Positions 43,090 through 55,620 of a stretch of DNA of 64,000 nt are shown here, piece by piece. Source of the stretch: Laccaria trichodermophora (Eukaryota; Basidiomycota; Agaricomycetes; Agaricales; Hydnangiaceae); contig JACTVC010000007.1 in the NCBI GenBank assembly GCA_018417955.1, positions 62,001 to 126,000 on the forward strand, written 5' to 3'. Made by a program: the position numbers and the translations under genes. The notes beneath the pieces are model-generated. The model did not search any database and was not told the origin of the DNA. It saw nothing but the letters and a program-made list of their open reading frames with translations. Position 1 is the stretch's first letter; every line of letters starts with the position of its first letter.

Positions 43090-44140
43090 CCTCCACGCCC
43101 ATTGAGAATGGCCACGAACACGCGTCGACGAGGGCTCACGACCGCACGACGGGCCAGCAACTCGATGAAGGGCGAAGAGCGCCCACCCACGACTGCATGA
43201 CTGTCCACCACGTCCTTTGCCGAGGACGATGGTGACGAGGTGGTAACGGTAAGCAGTCACCACCTCTGTTTTCCATGCTGACACCAACCAGGTGCCACGT
43301 CGTGGCTAGCGACATGGCAACCAAACAACGAATGACAACATCAGTCGTCGTTCGTTGTATTTGTTTTTCCTCGACGACCACGACGACCGCCCAACAAACG
43401 AGAACCACCACAGATGAAGACATGGGCGGTGGACCATGGACGAAGAGGAACGCCCACGAACAACCACGAGCGCCCACCAACATCCACGATCGCCCACCAA
43501 CATCCACGATCGCCCACCAACATCCACGATCACCCACCAACGACAACGACCGCTCACCAACGATCGTCCACGACCGCCCACGAATGTCCACGATCGCCCA
43601 CCAATGACAACGACTGCCTGCCAAAGACAACGACCGCCCGCCAACGTCCACGACCGCCCGCCACCGACCACGACCGCCCAACACGATCACCCATGAACGA
43701 CCACAACCACCCGCGAACGTCTACGACCGCCCAAGAACGAGACGAGGACGAACGTCTATGAACTAAGGCGACGGAACGGACACGAGCAACGACGAGCTCA
43801 GGTGAGCTCCCCCTCCATCACTCCCCAGTCCTCACCACCTCTTCCTTCACTCTCCACCACTCCCCCTCCCATTACTCCCTCCCCTCCCTTCAATATTGAA
43901 GCTGACTCCTTCCCCCTCTTCCTCACCCCCAGCATTCACTCCCCCTCTCTCTCATTGCCTACCACCCCCTCCCCCCTCCCTCATTGCCCATAACCCCTTT
44001 CCCCCTCCCCCATTGCTCATCAAACCCCACTGCCACTGCTACTCCCCCAATCCCAATCCCCTTCATCATTGCTTATCACCCCCTCCCCTACTCCCTCACT
44101 GCTTACCACCCCTCCCTCACTGCCTACCAGCTCCCTGTAA
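43090..44140. repeat. Low-complexity inner arm of B, right
   Basis: 43450-43720 has units of about 18-21 bp of the type CACGATCGCCCACCAACATC. 43800-44140 is a CCCCTCCC-rich pyrimidine stretch, the strand complement of the purine-rich 28070-28320. 44145-44180 (TCAATGTAGTAGTG...) aligns with the reverse of about 28040. The frames here are not genes. Confidence 0.75.
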
Positions 44141-44218
44141 TTAATATTCAATGTAGTAGTGTAATGGTATGTAGTTATGTTTAATACACTCCACCTTTCT
44201 GTTTTATAAATTTTATAA

Positions 44219-44225
44219 TCAAAGA
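44219..44225 (+). other. Target-site duplication TCAAAGA of copy D, left
   Basis: TCAAAGA precedes copy D and recurs directly after it at 51412-51418. It is one base shorter than the 8-bp duplication of copy F; the eighth base may have changed. Confidence 0.75.
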
Positions 44226-47014
44226 CACTTCAGTCACCCACCTTGAACAAGCTATTAGCCTTGAAACATATAGGTATATATCCAGGCTAATAGGTTCCTT
44301 GGCCGTTTATTTTTTTGCCTCTGGAGGAAAATATATTATTGCATTGGGCAAAAATGTTTGACCTTCAATATTGTGACTGGAAATATTTGGGTTGATATAT
44401 TGCATTGAAAAATATCTTAGCCATCTGAAAGTGGTTGGAAATGTTTGAAGCATGTTAGAGTGGTAGGAAATATTTGAAGTGTTTCAGACTGGTCGGAAAT
44501 GTTTGAAGCATGTTGGAGTGGTCAGAAATATTTGAAGTGTTTCAGACTGGTCAGAAATGTTTTAGCTATGTCACACTGCTAAAAAATCTTTTTGTCATGT
44601 CACACTGCTAAGAAATGTTTGAGCCATGTCACACTGCTGAAAAATGTTTTGAGCATGTCACACTGCTTGGAAATGTTTTAGCCATGTCACATAGGCAAAA
44701 AATTTCCTGCCAGTGTCACAGAGTATCTGGGGTCCTAGTTTCAAAAAAATAACTTCAAAAATTTCTGACCATTCAAACTTTTATCTTCTGGATTCAACTT
44801 TTCTACAAAATTTATCATAAAGATATTTTTGGTCCTAAACTTGCCCTTTAACTTTTATATTGTATTTTTGTTATAGAAACAGCAGATTATATATTGCATG
44901 CAACTGTATCTATTGGTATTCAGCTATTTTTTATATAGTTATAGCCTCTAAATTCTGCTTCATCAGATAATGAAGGTTTTTACTGACTGCTCTTATATTG
45001 AGTTTATATTGGTAATTGCCTATAATAGACTAGCTCTACCTACTGAATTATTACTGTTGTCTATTATTCATGCAGAGATAAATATTGGCTGATGCACAAG
45101 CTATATTGTGGTACACTACTGAACATAAGTGTCCCTAGAGTAGTGGAACAGCTGTTGGAATGTCTAATGGACAATGCAACCAAAGTTGTTGTGACCCAAG
45201 GAGTAGATCATTCCAGCCAATCAATCAATAGCTAGGAGCCATGGAATGTGACAGTTCATAGTACCCATGCTCTGATCTTCATGGATAGTCCCATTGGAGA
45301 GTGCTATGATCATGCAAGTCACAAAGGCTCCTCACATGTATTGCCTAGTGTTCAAGTTACAGCTGTTAGTAGGGCTTCAAGTTGAGCAACATGAGCAATA
45401 GTGTGGTTAAAGAGATAGATTCCCTCATGGACTACATGAGGTGTAATGTACAAAATGGATGATGTAAGCAGAATTTGATTAAGCATATGGTAACAGACTG
45501 ATAGTTGCACAATGTTGGGGAGTGGAAAGAGTAAGATGTGTGTGTAGGGAGTTGCTCACTGGACTGACATACTACACATATTCTTCACTGCAGTGGACCT
45601 ATGTTTCTGAAAACTAGAGAGAGTTCTGGGCATTGTTACATTTACCATGCTAGCTATATTTCTCACTCCCATAGAGATATGTTCCTGAGCACTGGAGAGG
45701 GTTCTGAGGATTGTCAGAGTCTGATGTTTCATGTAAATGTTTGTTGGCTATAATGACATATTGAATTTCCTGTTTGACCACCATCATGACTGCCAGTACT
45801 TTACTGTGCCCACCTATTTCTGCAGAAATGGCTAGAATCCTGCAGCATTCTGATCTCTCTATTAAAAATAGTTGAATTTTCTTTTTTAGATATGGATTTT
45901 AGACCTTGACAACAGTACCCAACAAGAAGTCCTATTTTTTCTCATTTTTACCAAATTTTATCAATGATTTTGCTGGAAAATAGTAATATTTCTCATTTGA
46001 AAATGCAAAATGGACTCCAAAATCAGCCCTGCAACATTATGACCACCAGTAATTACCATCTACATTTTCCCCAATGTTACTCTCATTTTATTGTGATTTT
46101 CTGGCTATATTTGCACAAATTACCCTATTTGGAAATATGCCAAGGTCATGTCCACTATGCACCCACATTGTCAATAACAGTCAATAGTATATCTGTCCTT
46201 TTTTCTCTCTTTTCTTTTCTGATTCTTACAGTATATTTGCATCAATTACTATATTAGAAAATGCACATAAACCATGTATATGGTATCTCAATATTCCTGA
46301 CAATATTCTATTATTTGCCTCTTTTGGCTGTAATTTTCTGGCTATATTTTCATTATTTACTATATTTTGGAATATACACAGACCAAGTAAACAGTGCACC
46401 AAGATCTATTTACATCACATGATTTTTATTTTATTTTTATAATCATATTTGTATTAATTACTATATTAGCAAATGTGCACAGGCCATGTATATACCCAAT
46501 ATTGTCAATGATGGGTCCATTTTCTCATTTTTCTGGCTATATTTGTATCAATTACTATATCAGAAAATGTGCACAAACTACATTCATAGTATGTCAATAT
46601 TGTCAATAATAGTACAGTATTTTTCTGTTTTTCTTCCGATTTTCTAGCTATATTTTCGTTAATTACCATACTTGGAAATATGCACAGACCAAGTAAACAG
46701 TACATCAAAATTATGACATATTATTTGAATTTATTTATTTATTTTTCTGCCTATATTTATGTTGATTACCATATTGGAAAATGTGCACAGACCCTGCACA
46801 TTGTACCCCAATATTTTTAACATTACTTTTTTACCTTTATTTTTATTTTATTTTATTTTACTGATTTTCTGGCTTTATTGAATTTCCTCTATTATTTTTC
46901 TCTTTCTCTTCCATTTTTCATGTAGAAATGCAATACTTACTTTATTTTGCCATTGTAGTAGCCACATTATTCTGGTGTAAATACTAGATAAGTGCTAAAA
47001 TCTTTACTGGCTAT

Positions 47015-47175
47015 CTGATATGTCACATGATCAAACCACATGACATATCACATGATCTATATCACATAAGCAGACCACATGATACATCACATGATCATAT
47101 CACATGATTGATCACATGTCATATCATATGACTGAATCATGTGATATACAATATGAACAACTATATGATGCAATT
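47015..47175. repeat. Palindromic CATGTGAT-type array, copy D
   Basis: ATCACATGAT/CATATCACATGAT units at the arm-core junction, the reverse-strand equivalent of the array at 2775-2960. Confidence 0.75.
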
Positions 47176-47853
47176 ATCAGTGCCTATCAGATGAAACCAT
47201 ATCAGCTGGAGTCAGACATCAATTTTCTGGCCATATTTTCACTAATTACCACATTTGCAAATGTGCACAGACCAAGTAAACAATACATTAACATTATTAA
47301 TGACCATTTCCAGCATGTGAATTTCTTTTCTTATTTTTTTCTCACTTTTTGGCTGTAATTTCAGTAATTACTATATAGCGAACTGTGCACAGACCATGTA
47401 AACATCACCCCATCATCAACACCCAATTTCTTTCTGATTTTATTCTAGTAGTATTTCCAATTTGGGTGGTCTAATGGATTATATGTGCATTAAATGTGGA
47501 AGCTGTCAATGAAAGTGGTATGGCAAGCTGGAATGACAATGGAAAGAAGACCCAGCTGTGATCTTGGTCGCAGCTACAGTCCAAAGAGAGGAAGAATGAG
47601 GGTTAGAGACTAGATGTGGGTATATTTTAGCAAGATTCAAGATTGCTCCAGATATTCAAAGCTACCCTGGAAATGGATACAGATGCAGGAAGAGATAACA
47701 GTGCAGATCTGATAAGACCTGCCCTGATAGACTGGGTCTTGTGACACCAGAGTCACTAAATAGGCATTCAGTTACACTAAATAAAAGATTACAGCTTGTC
47801 AGCAGGTTGGTGGTTTGAACCAAGCTAGAGGCAAGATTACATTGCCAGTTCAT

Positions 47854-48192
47854 TTACAACTGTAGCAGTAAGTGACAAGTTGCAAGGTGAGATCCCCTGG
47901 AGTCACCTATATCATGATGACTACATGTTGGAAGGTCCTGGTTGATGTTATAGAGTAGGGGAGGCTGTAAGGCTGTATTAGGTATACAGCTGTCTACACT
48001 ACCACATATATGGACCAGTAGATGAAGGAGTAATCTTTCATTTATCCAACCTTTTGGTGTAGAATTTCCAGAGAAGGAGTGGGGATTGTGCAGTGGAATT
48101 CTGAAGCATGAATGATCTCCACTAGATACTAGCAGAATGTCTCTTGAATCAAGATCTAGCCAATCACAGCTTGGTCTTAACACCATTATCAT
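47854..48192 (-). other. Core open frame of copy D (112 codons)
   Basis: Counterpart of 1745-2095 in copy A, differing mainly by loss of four codons near the start. Unknown; probably conserved core DNA rather than a gene. Confidence 0.3.
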
Positions 48193-51100
48193 TTTGGCTC
48201 ACTATACAACATTCATCAATAGCTCCCCATATATAACACATAGATAGTGTGTTACACATCTGCTGGGGGGTGAGGATCATTGAATAAAGCACTTTATATG
48301 CTCATAGTGATCATCTAGTTACTGTCATTTGTAGATAGTATAGACATATTGCATGTAGATATGGACATTGTGATTTGTGGGTATGGTATAGGGAAAGCAT
48401 AAGATTTGTAGGCACCCTACTACTATTACAAGGACATAACAATGACCCAATATGCACTCACTACCAACATGCAATACACCACCACCCTGTAGGAAATTCA
48501 GTATATTGGTTCTTGATATTATATAAAACCATTGTAAATGGTGCAGAGGATTCCACAAAGTAGAGGAGTAAGGGCTCTTGTTTGGGTATTGTCTTTAGCA
48601 TGGGGACAGAGCAGCAAAACATAAGAGCAAGGCAATAGACCATTACTAATGGCCTGTGCACATTTCCCATTATGGAAATATATATAGAAAATCAGACAAA
48701 AAGAGGGAAAATAGATATATGGTCAATATGGTAATTAATACAAATACAGCCAGAAAATTAAAGAGAAATTCAATAATGCTAGAAAATTAGAAAATTAAAA
48801 TTAAAATAATAAAATATTGTTGAAAATATTGGGGTACAATATACAGGGTCTGTGCATATTTTCCAATATGGTAATCAATATAAATATAGGCATAAAAATA
48901 ATTAAAATTAAAATGATATGTCATAATTTTGATGTACTGTTTACTTGGTTTGTGCATATTTCCAAATATGGTAATTAATGACAATATGGCCAGAAAATTA
49001 GAAGAAAAACAGAAACATAATGTACTATTATTGACAATATTGACATACTATGAATATAGTTTGTGCACATTTTTTGATATAGTAATTGATACAAATATAG
49101 CCAGAAAAATGAGAAAATGGACTGTTGTTGACAATATTGGGTATGTACATGGCCTGTGCACATTTGCTAATATAGTAATTAATACAAATATAATTAGAAA
49201 AATCAGAAAAATCATGTGATGTAAATAGATCTTGGTGTACTGTTTACTTGGTCTGTGCATATTTCCAAATATAGTCTATAATGGACATATAGCCATAAAT
49301 ATATAGGAAAAAGAGAAAAATAATAGACTATTGTCAGGAATATTGAGGTACCATATACATGGTTTGTATGCATTTTATAATATAGCAATTAATACGAATA
49401 TAGTGTGAGAATCAGAGAGAAAAAAACAGAAAAAAAGCACAGACATACTATTAACTGTTATTGACAATGTGGGTGCATGGTGGACATGATCTGTGCATAT
49501 TTCCAAATAAGGTAATTTGTGCACAAATATAGCTAGAAAATCATAATAAAATGAGAGTAACATTGGAGAAAATGTAGATGGTAATTACTGGTGGTCATAA
49601 TGTTGCATGGCTGATTTCGGAGTCCATTTTGCCTTTTCAAATGAGAAATATTACTATTTTAAATGAAAATCATTTATAAAATATGGTAAAAATGAGAAAA
49701 AATAGGACTTCTTGTTGGGTACTGTTGTCAAGGTCTAAAATCCATATCTAAAAAAGAAAATTCAACTATTTTTAATAGAGAGATCAGAATGCTGCAGGAT
49801 TCTAGCCATTTCTGCAGAAATAGGTGGGCACAGTAAAGTACTGGCAGTCATGATGGTGGTCAAACAGGAAATTCAATATGTCATTATAGCCAACAAACAT
49901 TTACATGAAACATCAGACTCTGACAATCCTCAGAACCCTCTCCAGTGCTCAGGAACATATCTCTATGGGAGTGAGAAATATAGCTAGCATGGTAAATGTA
50001 ACAATGCCCAGAACTCTCTCTAGTTTTCAGAAACATAGGTCCACTGCAGTGAAGAATATGTGTAGTATGTCAGTCCAGTGAGCAACTCCCTACACACACA
50101 TCTTACTCTTTCCACTCCCCAACATTGTGCAACTATCAGTCTGTTACCATATGCTTAATCAAATTCTGCTTACATCATCCATTTTGTACATTACACCTCA
50201 TGTAGTCCATGAGGGAATCTATCTCTTTAACCACACTATTGCTCATGTTGCTCAACTTGAAGCCCTACTAACAGCTGTAACTTGAACACTAGGCAATACA
50301 TGTGAGGAGCCTTTGTGACTTGCATGATCATAGCACTCTCCAATGGGACTATCCATGAAGATCAGAGCATGGGTACTATGAACTGTCACATTCCATGGCT
50401 CCTAGCTATTGATTGATTGGCTGGAATGATCTACTCCTTGGGTCACAACAACTTTGGTTGCATTGTCCATTAGACATTCCAACAGCTGTTCCACTACTCT
50501 AGGGACACTTATGTTCAGTAGTGTACCACAATATAGCTTGTGCATCAGCCAATATTTATCTCTGCATGAATAATAGACAACAGTAATAATTCAGTAGGTA
50601 GAGCTAGTCTATTATAGGCAATTACCAATATAAACTCAATATAAGAGCAGTCAGTAAAAACCTTCATTATCTGATGAAGCAGAATTTAGAGGCTATAACT
50701 ATATAAAAAATAGCTGAATACCAATAGATACAGTTGCATGCAATATATAATCTGCTGTTTCTATAACAAAAATACAATATAAAAGTTAAAGGGCAAGTTT
50801 AGGACCAAAAATATCTTTATGATAAATTTTGTAGAAAAGTTGAATCCAGAAGATAAAAGTTTGAATGGTCAGAAATTTTTGAAGTTATTTTTTTGAAACT
50901 AGGACCCCAGATACTCTGTGACACTGGCAGGAAATTTTTTGCCTATGTGACATGGCTAAAACATTTCCAAGCAGTGTGACATGCTCAAAACATTTTTCAG
51001 CAGTGTGACATGGCTCAAACATTTCTTAGCAGTGTGACATGACAAAAAGATTTTTTAGCAGTGTGACATAGCTAAAACATTTCTGACCAGTCTGAAACAC

Positions 51101-53063
51101 TTCAAATATTTCTGACCACTCCAACATGCTTCAAACATTTCCGACCAGTCTGAAACACTTCAAATATTTCCTACCACTCTAACATGCTTCAAACATTTCC
51201 AACCACTTTCAGATGGCTAAGATATTTTTCAATGCAATATATCAACCCAAATATTTCCAGTCACAATATTGAAGGTCAAACATTTTTGCCCAATGCAATA
51301 ATATATTTTCCTCCAGAGGCAAAAAAATAAACGGCCAAGGAACCTATTAGCCTGGATATATACCTATATGTTTCAAGGCTAATAGCTTGTTCAAGGTGGG
51401 TGACTGAAGTGTCAAAGAAGATATTGTGGTAATATATCCTGGTTTAAGATATAGTTGAAAGATATAGGAAATCTTCAAAATGTTTGTACTGACAAGAAAT
51501 GTTTACAAGTTCAAAGATCTTTGACTGGATAAGAAATCTTTTTGTACTGACAAGAAATCTTTGTGAGATATTTCTTATCATATTGGGAAGTGTTTACAAG
51601 TTCAAAGATCTTTGACTGGATAAGAAGTCTTTTTCAAATGTTTGTACTGGCAAGAAATCTTCATGAAATATTTCTTATTGTACTTGGAAATGTTTACAAG
51701 TTCAAATATCTTTGACTGGATAAGAAATCTTCTTCAAAAAGTTTGTATTGACAAGAAATCTTTGTAAGAAATTTCTTGTTGTATTTAGAAATGTTTAGCT
51801 TGTGAAGAATTCTTTCAAATAAATATTTGGATAGTTTTGACAGGTTAAGAAAGGTTTGAGTTCCTTTTTAAATGATGAACACAGCAGATAGAAGTGTGTT
51901 GGTGAAAATAGTGGGGGAAAGCTGCTGGGTGATGCTAACTTGGTTGAGTTTCAAATGGTGAACATGGCTGATAGAAGGGGGGTGTTGGTGAAAACAATAG
52001 GGGAAAGCTGCTAAGAGATGCTAACTTGGTTGTATTTTAAATGATGAACATGGCAGATAGAAGGGGGTGTTGGTGAAAACAATGGGGGAGGGCTGCTGAG
52101 GGATCCTGACTTGGTTGAGTTTTGAATGGTGAACATGGCAGATAGAAGGGGGCTATTGATGAAAACAATAGGGGAAAGCTGCTGAGGGATGCTAACTTGG
52201 TTAAGTTTCAAATGGTGAACATGGCAGATAGAAGGGGGGTGTTGGTGAAAACAATGGGGGAAAGCTGCTGGAGGATGCTAACTTGGTTTAGTTGTGAAGT
52301 GGGATGTTAGTGAAAACAGACTTAAAGTGGTGAACATGACAGAGAGAAGTGGGATATTGGTGAAAACAGACTTAGAGTGGTGAACATGACAGAGAGTAGT
52401 GGGGTGTTGGTGAAAACAACCTTAGAGTGGTGTGAACATGACAGAGAGAAGTGGGATGTTGGTGAAAACAGACTTAGAGTGGTAAAAATGGCAGAACAGA
52501 AGCAGGGTATTGGTGAGAACAAACTTAGATGAGTTTTGAGGGAAAAAAAAAGCAATGTACAAAATGATGAGAAAACTGCACCAGAAAAACAAAGTTTTTT
52601 TCTTGAAATTGGGACCCCAGATACCCCGTGACACTGGTCGGATATGTTTGAGCCATGTGACAAGGCTAAAATAATTTTCAGCAGTGTGACATGCTTAGAA
52701 TATATCCAAGCGATGTCACACCACTGAAATATTTCTAGCCACTTTGGCAGACCTCAAATATTTCTTACCAGCTTGACTTGGCTCAAACATTTCTTACCAG
52801 TCTGAAACACTTCAAATATTTCTTACCAGTTTGAACCCCTTCAAATATTTCTGACCACTTTCACTTGACTAGGATATTTTTGAACACAATTTATCTACCC
52901 AAATATTTCTGGTCACAATATTGAAGGTCAAACATTTTCTACCCATCCAATATTATATTTTCTCCCAAGGCAAGAAGAATAAATGGCCACACAACCTATT
53001 AGCCTGGATACATTCTTACATTTTACAAGGCTAATAGCTTGTTCAAGGTGGGTGACTGAAGTG

Positions 53064-55072
53064 GTAATCAATGTAAATATAGGCAGAAAAATAATAAAAA
53101 ATTCAAATGATATGTGATAATTTTGATGTACTGTTTACTTGGTTTGTGCATATTTCCAAATATGGTAATTAATGAAAATATAGCCAGAAAATTAGAAGAA
53201 AAACAGAAACATAATGTACTATTATTGACAATATTGACATACTATGAACATAGTTTGTGCACATTTTCTGATATACTAATTGATACAAATATAGCCAGAA
53301 AAATAAGAAAATGGATTGTTGTTGATGATATTGGGTATGTACATGGCCTGTGCACATTTGCTAATATAGTAGTTAATACAAATGTAATTAGAAAAATCAG
53401 AAAAATCATGTGATGTAAATAGGTCTTGGTGTACTGTTTACTTGGTCTGTCCATATTTCCAAACATAGTCTATAATGAAAATATAGCCATAAAATTACAG
53501 GAAAAAGACAAAATAATAGACTATGTCAGGAATATTGAGGTACCATATATATGGTTTGTATGCATTTTGTAATATAGCAATTGATACAAATATAGTGTGA
53601 GAATCAGAAAAGAAGACAGAAAAAAAAGAGATATACTATTAACTGTGATTGACAATGTGGGTGCATGGTGGATATGATCTGTGCATATTTCCAAATAAGG
53701 TAATTTGTGCAAATATGGTTGGACAATTATAATAAAATGAGAGTAACATTGGGGAAAATGTAGATGGTAATTACTGGTAGTCATAATATTGCAGGGCTGA
53801 TTTTGGAGTCCATTTTGCATTTTCAAATGAGAAATATTACTATTTTAAATGAAAATCATTTATAAAATATGGTAGAAATGAGAAAAATAGAACTTCTTGT
53901 TGGGTACTGTTGTCAAGGTCTAAATCCATGTCTAAAATAGAAAATTCAAATATTTCTAATAGAGAGATCAGAATTCTGGAGGATTCTAGCCATTTCTGCA
54001 GAAATAGGTGGGGCACAATAAAGTACTGGCAGTCATGATGGTGTTACATTTAGTATGTCATTATAGTCAACAAACACAAATACATCACATATACATTTAC
54101 ATCAAACATCAAACTCTGACAATCCTCAGAACTCTCCAGTGCTCTGGAACATACCTCTATGGGAGTGAGAAAATATAGCTAGCATAGTAAATGTAACAAT
54201 CCCCAGAACTCTCTCTAGTTTTCAGAAACATAAGTTTACTGCAGTGAAGAATATGGCTTGCACATCAGCCAATAGTTATCTCTGGTAATTTGCATGAATA
54301 ATAGACAACAGTAATGATTCAGTTGGTAAGGCTAGTCTATTATAGGCAATTACCAATGTAAACTCAATATAAGAGCAGTCAGTAAAAACCTTTATTATCT
54401 GATGAAGCAGAATTTAGAGGCTATAACTATATAACAAATGGCTGAATACCAATAGATACAGTTGCATGCAATATATAATCTGCTGTTTCTATAATAAAAA
54501 TACAATATAAAAGTTAAAGGGCAAGTTTAGGACCAAAATTATCTTTATGATAAAATTTGTAGAAAAGTTGAATCCAGAAGATAAATGTTTGAATGGTCAG
54601 AAATTTTTGAAGTTTTTTTTTTTGAAACTAGGACCCCAGATACTCTGTGACACTGGCAGGAAATTTTTTGCCTGTGTGACATGGCTAAAACATTTCTGAG
54701 CAGTGTGACATAGTCAAAAGATTTTTCAGCAGTGTGACATGGCTCAAACATTTCTTAGCAGTGTGACATGACCAAAAGATTTTTCAGCAGTGTGACATAG
54801 CTAAAACATTTCTGACCAGTCTCAAACACTTCAAATATTTCCTACCACTCTAACATGCTCTGACCACTTTCAGATGGCTAGGATATTTTTCAATGCATTA
54901 TATCAACCCAAATATTTCCAGTCACAATTATGAAGGTCAAACATTTTTGCCCAATGCAATCATATATTTTCCTCCAGAGGCAAAAAAATAAACGGCCAAG
55001 GAACCTATTAGCCTGGATATATACCTATATGTTTCAAGGCTAATAGCTTGTTCAAGTTGGGTGACTGAAGTG
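53064..55072. mobile_element. Right half of a foldback element
   Basis: It begins directly at the end of copy B in mid-arm (aligning with copy D from about 48880) and runs to CTGAAGTG at 55072. Its loop (TATATACCTATATG) is that of copy D, not that of the left half at 22444-26338. Right flank GAATCAAT matches neither nearby left flank. It could belong to a different insertion or be a recombination product. Confidence 0.75.
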
Positions 55073-55111
55073 GAATCAATCAGGGCAGGGAAGACAGGTA
55101 CCTTTCAGAAA

Positions 55112-55620
55112 TCATACAATGCGATCTGCAAAGGAAAGCCTGTCTTCGTCAGCATTATAAAGAGCTGTCTGGATGGCTTGTGAAGTGGCAATATTGGGAA
55201 TGCAGGCTCTAATGCATTTGTAGCTCTTGACTTGTGAAGTCCACAATATGCTGAAGAAGGTTTCAGAACCTCCATTGAAAGATTTGGGAACCTGAATGTG
55301 GTCAGCAGATTATCACAGTCGTTTTCAAAATGCTTACAGAAAGAAATGAAAACCCACTTTTGCAGGAGAGTTTGAACCCCTGATAGAAGGCCTTCCACTC
55401 AGGATGAAAAGGAGGGTGGGAACTGAAGACTGTCTGGTACAAAATCTGGAGGCCAAATGCCCCATGTGATGCCTCTGTCTGAGGCCCAATAGAACAGACC
55501 TGCCAGAAGATGAATGAGATTGGGGGACAAAGCTGCTGGCAAATTCTCACCTCCAAATCAAGATAACTAGCAAAATGGCCATGAAAGTGACTGATGTTAC
55601 TAGAATGACTTGTGTAAGAG
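55112..55620 (-). pseudogene. 3' exons of a spliced gene split by foldback copy F
   Basis: Three minus-strand exons join in one frame: 55620-55551 (continuing across copy F), 55499-55338 and 55291-55112, ending TGA. Introns are 55550-55500 (51 nt, GTGAGA...GGCAG) and 55337-55292 (46 nt, GTAAGC...CTGAC...CAG), both ordinary fungal introns. The protein contains SIGPQTEASHGAFGLQ, FHPEWKAFYQGFKLS and SETFFSILWTSQVKSYK, and ends DEDRLSFADRIV. I do not recognise the family. Codon-frame continuity across two introns makes this a genuine gene by origin. It is now cut by F in the first of these exons, and its 5' portion lies at 62452-62636. A host gene or a gene of an older element are both possible. 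Confidence 0.65.
55613..55620 (+). other. Target-site duplication TGTAAGAG of copy F, left
   Basis: TGTAAGAG borders CACTTCAG at 55621 and recurs at 62452-62459 right after CTGAAGTG. Removing F and one copy restores an open reading frame, which independently supports 8 bp. Confidence 0.93.

Larger units (their letters stand above)
44226..51411. mobile_element. Foldback element copy D (7.2 kb) inside the right arm of B
   Basis: Complete copy with matched termini and a loop type of its own (TATAGGTATATA), the same as at the right end 55072. The arms are collinear without net gaps (45571 mirrors 50066, 46708 mirrors 48929). The outer ~1.73 kb of the arms look identical, but inward of about 45950 (mirror 49690) they differ at many positions. 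Core about 47000-48650. It splits copy B cleanly: TCAAAGA sits on both sides and the B arm resumes with GATATTG. No transposase frame. Confidence 0.92.
26339..53063. mobile_element. 26.7-kb foldback element copy B with nested insertions
   Basis: The terminal repeats 26339 and 53063 are mutually inverted, share the loop type AAAATGTAAGAATG, and continue inward collinearly. For example, position 26739 mirrors 52663. The arms hold three successive tandem families (49-50, ~88 and ~85 bp units). They are recognisable to ~28.1 kb on the left and, once copy D is removed, to ~44.1 kb on the right. A net 49-bp offset between arms equals one 50-bp unit. The original core is about 29.2-43.1 kb and now includes the LTR element; copy D sits in the right arm. 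Flanks are CTAGTTAC and GTAATCAA, so no target duplication is seen. No transposase gene. Confidence 0.85.

Noticed and set aside
42826..43200. Separate gene starting in the 3' LTR
   Set aside because: It is the LTR copy of the giant ORF start that happens to run into flanking repeat sequence.
26339..53063. Target-site duplication for copy B
   Set aside because: Flanks CTAGTTAC and GTAATCAA do not match at any short offset I tried.
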